This document shows, piece by piece, positions 56,801 to 64,000 of a DNA stretch of 64,000 bases. Within the stretch, counting starts at the first letter, position 1. The number at the start of each line of letters is the position of its first letter. The DNA comes from Monoplex corrugatus (taxonomy: Eukaryota; Mollusca; Gastropoda; Littorinimorpha; Ranellidae). Both the position numbers and the translations under genes were made by a program. The notes under the pieces were generated by a model. The model did no database searches and was not told the origin of the DNA. It saw nothing but the letters and a program-made list of their open reading frames with translations. The DNA is taken from the NCBI GenBank assembly GCA_030674185.1, contig JAPXFY010000026.1, positions 47,537,362 to 47,601,361 on the forward strand. Direction: 5' to 3'.

Positions 56801-58613
56801 CTGATGACTTTAAAATATGAACAAATGTAGGGGGAAATAGAATGTCATCTGTATGTCTTTGTGTTAGTATGGATCATGTAATCCTTGGAGAAACATCTTT
56901 ACATCTTCTCCAATTCTTTTCGATTTTTGTCATCAGCGGAATTCCATGTGGATGATGATGGGATCCTTCATGATGACCTCGACCTGTTCAAGCATGCAAT
57001 CAACACGGCTGGCCATGGCACCGACTCTGGTATTGGTGGAGACAAGCGATCCAGCACATCCACCCTGCAACACTTGCATGCCAGTTTTGACGAGGACGTG
57101 GCCCCCATTGCCGATGAAAGCATCAACATCAGCGACTTTGAAGCCTCCAGGGATGACCTTGACAGCTTTGAAGGTGACCTGCCAGGAGGCAGAAGGTCAA
57201 GGTCGTCCCAGAGATACAGAGGTGCCAAGGAGCTGGAAACTCCGGGAAGTACACTGGAACGGCCGATGGAGTACAAGCCAGCCATGTCCAAGACTCCCGG
57301 GAAGAGAGGGGGAAGGTCCGCTCCCAGGGAGGACCAGGATCTATTCACGGAGGATTACTACCAACAGCTGCGGGAACTGGGAGTATTAGTGGATGGAGCA
57401 GATTTCTCCAGAGATGAGTCGCAGACTGAGTTTGAAGCTTTGGAGACTCATCTGTCACGTGAACACATCGACTATGATGACGACAATCGTGACTTGATCC
57501 ATGAGTACCTCCAGGACCAGTATGAGCGAGAACAAGCGGAAGAGGATGGAGAAGAGATGGAGGAAAAAGTTGGAAGAAATCAGTTGCATATTGGTGCCAG
57601 CTCTCGAGCAAACTCAGCACCGACGATCAGTGAACATTCCTTTCCGGAAATTTCTCCGGAAGATGCGGAGATGATGTACCAAGATTCTCAGCGGACTGGA
57701 GAGGATGAGGAGATTTATCTGATCAATCATCAAATGGTGCCTGGTTCATCAGGAGCCCACACCCAAGAACATCCAACAGAACCCAACAATCAAGCAGACA
57801 GTCATTCTCATGCACCTCGAGGAGCTGACAGGCGATGGCACCACTCCCGCTCCAGACGAAGCCCTTCACCAGGCCAGGGTGAAGGTCAAGGTCACCCAAG
57901 GTCAAGGTCAGAGACAAACACGCCTCGTAAGAATCGTCCGGACTCCGCGGCCAGTCATGTGTCATTTGCCTCAGATGTCCCTCAGCCTCATTCGGGAGGA
58001 TCAGATCCAGGAAAAGCTTTGGCGAAAGCGCGCTCCCAGGAGAGTTTCTTTGAGCAGGACAAGCAGCAGGACAGGAGTACGGAGAAGGTTCCAAAACGTA
58101 TGCTGCCGACCCCCAGCGTTCCTGACATCAGCCAGTCATTCCGTGTAAAGAGCAAGAGCAAAAGTTCCAGCAACGTTGCTGGAAAGGCCACCCCTGTGAA
58201 ACCCACCCACACTTCCATGTCGGAGTTAAGTCGCATCCCCATGGACCAGAACAGCAGCAACGCCTCAGAGGGCATGCATCCATCGGGAAAAGCTCCTTCC
58301 GATAGATCTGAAGGGGAGCTGACCACACAGTTGAAAGATGAGTCTTCTAAACGACAGCAGGCGACAGAATTGGTACAGCAGTTGCAGAAAGAGTATGACT
58401 CCTTACTGTCTAAATACGCCTTGGCGGAGCTGACTATTGACCAGATGAGACTGGGAGCTCGCGTTGCACTGCATGTTGATTCGCCGACGCCTGTATCGGT
58501 ACAGCAGAATGGGGGGCCTCCTGGTGGTGGTGGTGGTCCTCGTAAGATGCATGTTATGCAGTTACCTACCCCTTCCGCTCAACGCGCTGTTGTTGGGCAG
58601 TTTGGTGGCAAAG
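53267..58613 (+). CDS. AKNA: AKNA-like microtubule-organisation protein, N-terminal part (3' end off window)
   Basis: Two exons, 53267-53336 and 56937-58613, joined in phase 1 (T|CG, serine) give about 582 residues. In vertebrates AKNA is a centrosomal protein of the subdistal appendages that organises microtubules; it was first described as an AT-hook transcription factor. The identifying part is residues ~490-540, with QQATELVQQLQKEYDSLL, then SKYALAELTIDQMRLGA. It matches the human AKNA helix (QATELV.QLQ..Y..LL.KYAEAENTIDQLRLGA) almost residue for residue. The rest is acidic, serine-rich and probably disordered: repeated D/E motifs at residues 8-40, RSRSS and SRSRRSPSPGQ basic patches, and GGPPGGGGG near the end. 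It continues past a GTGAGC donor at 58614; no later exon was found up to 64000. The initiator ATG has an in-frame TGA at 53231 and a good context (gttgccATGg). Confidence 0.85.
53340..53870 (+). repeat. (TCTA)n, then TG/AG repeats
   Basis: Starts directly after the AKNA-like donor at 53337. Ends in (AGAC)n at 53832-53860. Confidence 0.92.
54010..54745 (-). repeat. SINE-A fragment interrupted by family C
   Basis: Fragments 54060-54126 (gatgctgtgcagatccattt) and 54703-54745 (aggctgtactctacgcttac) are adjacent parts of SINE-A on minus. The family C copy 54127-54702 lies between. Confidence 0.7.
54127..54702 (+). repeat. Family C copy inserted in SINE-A
   Basis: Has cccatgtggatgccaggggc, the TATA-like cagtataaatacatgtag and the tail ggctctatgcagtcggctgg, then (AACAAT)n. 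Flanks atgtgacagg and atgtggcaagg look like a slightly decayed target duplication. Confidence 0.8.
54900..55510 (+). repeat. AAAC-rich degenerate tract
   Basis: About 600 bp of (AAAC)n and (ACAG)n drift. No gene. Confidence 0.85.
55608..56790 (-). mobile_element. RTE-type LINE, 3' half, copy 2
   Basis: Minus-strand copy of the same family as 47970, but longer. Upstream (56370-56790) it still encodes broken RT motifs (RQGCVLSP-like and SDDTML in place of ADDTML) before KFKYLGTVISSDG and YGCEAWTVSKQSQSK. It ends with a (TGATGA) tail at 55611-55619 next to ACCTGATG. It has the same missing G as copy 1 (C-run 55802-55806) plus a 13-bp deletion near 55758. Lies in an AKNA intron. Confidence 0.85.
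56937..58613 (+). CDS. AKNA: AKNA-like large exon with AKNA signature
   Basis: 1677 bases without a stop, starting after gtcatcag and ending at AAAG|GTGAGC. Base composition is clearly coding (GC-richer than the flanks). The AKNA signature helix is at about 58350-58480. Downstream translation into the intron (58614 on) is only (GT)n-encoded VCVCV. Confidence 0.93.
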
Positions 58614-58674
58614 GTGAGCTTTGTGTGGGTATGTGTGTGTTTGTATGTGCATTTTCAGGCATGTGTGTGTGTTT

Positions 58675-58713
58675 GTGTGTGTGTGTGTGCATGTTGATGC
58701 ATTTGCTTGTAAG

Positions 58714-58780
<67 letters not shown>

Positions 58781-58798
58781 TGTGTGTGTGTGTGTGTA
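58675..58798 (+). repeat. (GT)n microsatellite
   Basis: Begins about 60 bp after the AKNA-like donor at 58614. Confidence 0.97.
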
Positions 58799-58802
58799 GA
58801 TA

Positions 58803-59159
58803 CATTTGATTCTTACTACTTCAGTAGTTTATCCATTGGTTAGTTTCATGATACAAAAACGCGAATATATGATTTAAGTATTTACTTTGGAGTTGTTGCA
58901 GAAATTTGATGTTTTCCATTTTTCAAAGACAGTTCATAAACTGACTAATGTTCCATTACCATCAATCCAACCTCTTCAGATTTCATTCACTCTGTTTGTT
59001 GGAGAAACACAAGAACAGCAGCAGCAACAGCAGCTACAACAACAATGACAACAGCTTCAGCAACAGCAACAGCAGCAAATAAATAAAAAGCCAGTACCAG
59101 TGTGAGGCTTCGGGCTGTGATTACAGACATATTTTCAGTTTTCTTATTTGAAATTTGAA
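58803..59159 (+). other. AKNA intron, CAG/CAA-rich end
   Basis: 59010-59080 has (CAGCAA)n-like sequence without an open frame; otherwise nothing recognised. Confidence 0.5.
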
Positions 59160-59415
59160 TTATCTATAAAAAAACAAAACAACTGCTACTAATAATGTAT
59201 TTGAGTTACTTGTGAAAAAAATCTACTACTAGTAATATATTTGAATTACTTATGAAAAAACTGCTACTACAGTACTAGTAATATATTTGAATTACTTATG
59301 AAAAAACTAGCTACTAACAGTACAATTAGTATATATATTTGAATTACATATGAAAAAAAAAACTGCTGGTAATATAGTTGAATTACTTAACAAAAAACAA
59401 CAACTACTAGTATAT
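59160..59415 (+). repeat. Short degenerate tandem array
   Basis: actagtaatatatttgaatt, acttatgaaaaaactgctac repeated about five times with drift. In the AKNA intron. Confidence 0.75.
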
Positions 59416-59760
59416 CTGTGACCCTGTCAGAGTACATTATATTGTTTCGCAAAGTTTCAAATATCACACTACTCCACTGTGGAGCTGCCTAGGTGCTGTT
59501 AAGACCAACAGCAGTTCACCTTGCCGTGTAACTATAAGGCATTTTCACCTGTCTCTTTGAAGACTTGCATAAGGACAGGGGCAGTAACTGAGTAAGTAGC
59601 TACAGTTGATAAGTGGATTATTGGATTAGCAGAGCGAAGAGTGGGGCTTTTTAGTTTTTACGTTGAACTCATCCTTCTGTGACTGAATGTAGAGGCACTT
59701 GGCCAAGTACATTGCCATTCCAGGGGTGGGTGGTGGTGGTGGTGGTGGTGGGGTTGTTTG

Positions 59761-60088
59761 ACTGGTGTGGTAGTCAAGTGGGTAAATATTGGACTTCCAG
59801 TTGGAAGGGCTTGGGTTCAATCCCCCTAAACATCCCTACTGGTGGATAAAGGGTGGAGATATTTCCTACCTCCCCAAGGGCTTGGGTTCAATCCCCTAAA
59901 CACCTACTTAAAGGGTGGAGATATTTCCTATCTCCCAGGTCAACATGTGTACAGATATACAGTGCCTGAACCCACTCTGTGTGTATACGCATGCAGAATA
60001 TTAATTATGTATGTTAAAATTTCCTCCAAGTTATGTCGGTTGCTGGCTTATGGAAACACGAAAAACACCCAGCATGCATGCAACGGAA
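59761..60088 (+). repeat. SINE-B copy with duplicated B-box segment
   Basis: Head tggtgtggtagtcaagtggg, B box gggttcaatcc (59813-59823). The stretch 59807-59876 is repeated with small losses at 59877-59938, so the B box occurs twice. Ends acccagcatgcatgcaac. Confidence 0.75.
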
Positions 60089-60519
60089 AATTGAAAAAAA
60101 AAAAATTGCTGTTACAGTGTTAGCTGATAACTTCTACTGTTGGAGAAAGAAGTGCAATTATCATTATTATTATTATCATTAAGAAGTATAATTTATCATT
60201 ATCATTATCATTATTATCAGTATCCATCTTTAACATCAAAGTTACTATTGTGAAGTGATTGTTTCATTTTATTTCATTTCTGTCCTGGCTTCCTATTGTT
60301 TGGCATTATTCCTGCTTCTTATTTTGCTGTCGAACACTCTCCTTGAAGCTGAGTTCATTCCAGTGAAGTCCTGTTGCCAGAACTATAAAATTGAGGTACT
60401 TTAAGGTCATTTACCAAAGGAGGTTCTGCATGTTTCCTGTTCACTTTAGTGGAATTTGATAGCGCCTGTTTTAGTCAGACAGGCTGAGGACCGACCATAT
60501 GTTGTTGATTTGTTTTATA

Positions 60520-60957
60520 AGGTTCATCACACTGAGCCGATACATTTGTGCTCACTTGTTTTTACTCTTCCATTTTATTCACCACCTTGATGGCCGCTGA
60601 AGCTGGGACAATTTGATGACAATGGGGATAATAATTATGATGCTATGGAATTACTATCCAGTATTGAGACTGTGTGACAGGACAACACTATCTTACAGTT
60701 GTAATATATCATTGGCAAGATTTGAGCAATAGGATATTTGAACAACACCATCGGTGACACATCTGTGAAGTGGTTGTGACTCCGCTGTGTGGTCCTAGTC
60801 TTTCCAGTGAACCCAGAACACACTTAGATCTGGGTAGGCAAGGAGCCGGGTTGGGCTGAAAAATCCCACAGTGATTTTGATCTGACTGATGGGGATTCAA
60901 ACCCACAACCTTCCAGTTGGTAGCCCATTGCGCTGAATGCAGCACCATGACAGTTGG
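60520..60957 (-). repeat. SINE-A copy, diverged
   Basis: Reversed it shows the family head and body (gggatttttcagcccaaccc, ggctccttgcctacccagat), with internal deletions. In the AKNA 3' intron. Confidence 0.75.
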
Positions 60958-61261
60958 GATATGTGTAACATTTCATACTGATGTCTACTTGCTTGATAGA
61001 GGAGCCAGACTGAGTGCATATCTCCCGTCCACAGAATGAATGTTTGAGGACACTAATTCCTTTAGATGTCCTAGAAATCTTAAGTACAATGGCCATTAAC
61101 TTTTGTGTTACTGTTACTAGTGTTAGTAGTGTCATTTTTGTATTTAGTCATGGACTTTCCATTGTTGGACTTTTACTAATTCTTGTGTGCTTTCGTTGTT
61201 CTTTTGCTGTCTTTTGGTTTTTGTTTTGTTTTTTTCCTTGTCTGTCTGTCTGCCTGTCTTT

Positions 61262-61620
<359 letters not shown>

Positions 61621-61754
61621 CACACATGTCTGTCTATCTGTCTGTCTTACACACGGACACATACAAAACATATATGTATTGTATATATATTCATTCACAT
61701 TGCTTGTCTGCTAAATGATAGTTACTATGACTATATGAGTAAAACATAATTGTC

Positions 61755-62096
61755 ATAATTTTCATCATTGTCATCATCACCATCATCAACCATCATCATG
61801 ATGATCATTATCATCCTAATCCTCAATCATCCTCATCCCTTTCCTCCTCATTTTTGTAATCATCATCATTGTGTCATCATAGTCATCATTAACATCATCT
61901 CTAGTGTTGTCAGAATCATTGTTGTCACTTATTTCATCATCATCTTCAGCATCCTCCTCCTCCTCCTCCTCCTCACCACCACACCACCACACCACTATCA
62001 TCATCATCATCATCATCATTACCATCATCTCTGTCAAGATGGTCATCATCATCGTCGTCGTCATCATCATCGTCGTTGTCGTCGTCGTCGTCATCG

Positions 62097-62138
<42 letters not shown>

Positions 62139-62175
62139 CTCACATCATCATCATCACATCATCACCATTTTTAAT
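61755..62175 (+). repeat. (ATC)n-rich tract
   Basis: ATC/CTC/GTC triplets; no gene. Confidence 0.95.
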
Positions 62176-62479
62176 GGATGACACCACTTTTGTTTCCTTG
62201 CTATAAGTGTAACTGAAGTGATAGTTTTTATCTTTCATCATCAAGTTGTCACAACTCTCTTTGTTTGACTGACTGGACCACTGGGCCACGTGTTGCCTCA
62301 AGGGGGTGGGGGTGGGGGCTAAAAACATATGTATCCTATTACCTATTGCCCTTTGTTAAGAGAGCTATTAGAGCTATTAGTATGAATACTCACAGAAAAA
62401 AACAATTTGAGGAGGAAACCCCTTCCTTGTTATGAGAAATTTGTGCACATAGTTACATATGTTGCTTATTGTAAAATTG

Positions 62480-62830
62480 ACTGAATACTTTAATTGAACA
62501 AAACAGACAAGCAAAATGAAATGAAATAAAATGAAATGAAATTAAATTTAATTAAAAACCTAAAACAAATGAAGCAACAGGTTGAATAGTTCCTGAACTA
62601 AAATGATAGACAAACAAATTGAAATGAAATAAAGTGAAATGAAATTCAAAACCTAAAACAAACAAAACAACAAAACATCATCAACAACAGCAAAACACCA
62701 ACAACCATTAACAACAAAAACAACAATAACAACAACAACAACAGCAACAGCTACAAAACAACAACATCAGTGACAACTATAACAAAAACAGCAAAAACAA
62801 CAACAGCGAATACCATCAAACTGCGAAACA
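62480..62830 (+). repeat. AAC/AAATG-rich tract
   Basis: (AAATG)n blocks and (AAC)n; no gene. Confidence 0.85.
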
Positions 62831-63027
62831 AACAAATAGAACCAAAACAAAAAAGAGATCACTACGATATTAGCTAGGCTTGACCAACTTACGGGAGCTG
62901 TCAAAAAGGTTAACTGGGGATCAGTGGGAATGACAATCACTGTGTGTGGCACCTGGATGGATTAAGGAGTTTGCTCCCATACTTGATGACTTCTCAGGAG
63001 ACGTTTCTCGACTGTTGGCTGTTAAGA

Positions 63028-63110
63028 TTAACCCTTCGACTCCCTCAGTGTATTAACGTGATTAACCCATTCTGTCAATCACCCTGTGTACCACAATCAA
63101 CCCTTTTAAC
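63028..63110. repeat. MITE fragment
   Basis: TTAACCCTTCGACTCC, then decayed sequence containing a second cccttttaaccc. It abuts the SINE-A at 63112. Confidence 0.4.
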
Positions 63111-63111
63111 C

Positions 63112-63590
63112 CAGTCACTGTGGTGTAGGAGTTAGCACGATAGACTACTGACTGGAAGATTGTAGGTTCGAATCCCCATCTGTCCCTTCAAAAATCATTG
63201 TGTATTTTTTTGGCTCCAACCTGCTCCTACCCAGAGTTGAACATGCACATTGGGAAGACTGAGACCACACAGTTGAGTCTCATCCTTTTCACGGATACAT
63301 CGTTGAGGATGTTATTCAAATTTTTTACCAACACCGCAGGTGTCTGTTTCTCAGGCCTGGTCGACACCAGGATATATTGTGATAGTAAGCATAGAGTACA
63401 GCCCTGTCACAGTCTTAGCTCTGGATGGGATTCCATAGTATCATGATTGTCATCCTCATCGTTGTCATCATCATTGTCGCATTGTTAAGAACTGTGCCAG
63501 CTTCTGTGGCCATTGGGGTAGTATAGAAAATGGGACAATAAAAAAGAAATGAGCACAAAGGAAATATCCTTAAGTGTGATGATCCTTACT
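63112..63590 (+). repeat. SINE-A copy with complete tRNA-like head
   Basis: TGGTGTAGGAGTTAGC (A-box-like, 63121-63136) and GGTTCGAATCC (B box, 63165-63175), 28 bases apart, as in a tRNA. The family body follows (gctcctacccagagttgaac, actgagaccacacagttgag) and the tail (atgagcacaaaggaaatatc). A true tRNA gene is excluded by the lack of acceptor-stem pairing and the long body. Confidence 0.88.
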
Positions 63591-63603
63591 AAAAAAACTA
63601 AAA

Positions 63604-63657
63604 ATCTATGCACACACACGCGTGCGCGCGCGCGCACACAACACACACACACCACAC

Positions 63658-63730
<73 letters not shown>

Positions 63731-63732
63731 AC

Positions 63733-63776
<44 letters not shown>
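63604..63776 (+). repeat. (CA)n microsatellite
   Basis: GCGC-rich at the start (63619-63636), then pure CA. Follows a SINE-A tail. Confidence 0.97.
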
Positions 63777-63780
<4 letters not shown>

Positions 63781-64000
63781 CTCTCTGTATCTCTCTCTGT
63801 GTTTCTCTCTCTCACACATACACACAGTGTGACACACTCTTGTTGAAGTTAATTGTTAGTCTTTAAGTTCTCGTTCCATTTTTCTATTCTCCCACCTACT
63901 TATGACTCCCCTCTGCCCCCAATCCAACCTGTCCAACTATCATCCTCCATTTCATTTTATTTTTTTATTCCCTCCCCCCCCCCCCCCCCCCCCGTCTAAT

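Noticed and set aside
56885..58843. Single-exon 652-codon gene
   Set aside because: The first ~18 codons are intron before an AG acceptor and the last ~75 are intron with (GT)n after a GTGAGC donor. The real exon is 56937-58613.
61768..62206. Open frames rich in H, S, I, M or D
   Set aside because: Translations of an (ATC)n-type microsatellite.
63121..63190. tRNA gene
   Set aside because: Pol III boxes are present, but the acceptor stem does not pair and the sequence continues into the SINE-A body seen in other copies.

Overview
This is nuclear DNA of an animal. The genes have introns with GT..AG borders, short exons are scattered through long introns, and the DNA between them is full of SINE, LINE and MITE copies and (GT)n/(CA)n tracts. 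The two recognisable genes are animal genes (a flotillin-1 orthologue and an AKNA-like gene). The repeat content suggests a mollusc, probably a gastropod. That phylum call is inference, since no species marker is visible.

Layout. About 0.6-32.4 kb on + holds the 3' three quarters of a flotillin-1 gene: ten 96-182 bp or smaller exons carrying roughly 308 codons, ending in an 8-codon last exon at 32330-32356. The first ~120 codons lie left of the window. Two near-identical 96-bp, phase 0/0 exons (4549-4644 and 5450-5545) look like an alternative, probably mutually exclusive, pair. A ~2.1 kb 33-bp satellite (19801-21940) starts exactly at the 5' splice site of the 19672-19809 exon and looks like serial duplication of that exon/intron border. 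The penultimate exon (24292-24455) lacks one base relative to an open frame. From 26.6 to 30.1 kb a minus-strand, 5'-truncated LINE (endonuclease, reverse transcriptase, RNase H) interrupts the long last intron.

From 32.4 to 44.3 kb is intergenic or 3' UTR sequence with MITE, SINE and terminal-inverted-repeat fragments. A CpG-rich patch with a perfect CRE palindrome at 44.40-44.52 kb, followed by a splice-donor-like site, is the best candidate promoter/first exon for the second gene. That gene, AKNA-like on +, has a 70-bp exon with the likely start codon (53267) and a 1677-bp exon (56937-58613) ending in the AKNA signature helix. It continues beyond the window.

Repeats make up most of the window. 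I could separate: SINE-A (tRNA-derived, ~480 bp, at least nine copies), SINE-B (tRNA-derived, ~320 bp), family C (~553 bp retroelement with a conserved internal TATA-like box and a LINE-like 3' tail), family D, a ~193-bp TTAA-flanked piggyBac-type MITE (ten full or partial copies), an RTE-type LINE (two long inverted copies and one 40-bp stub), and several tandem arrays (33, 30, 44, 64 and ~137 bp units). Several elements are nested with clean target-site duplications, so an insertion order can be read directly.

The most interesting signals are the paired flotillin exons, the satellite seeded on a splice site, the nested elements with exact duplications, and the TTAA MITE whose pre-insertion site can be read in a sister SINE.
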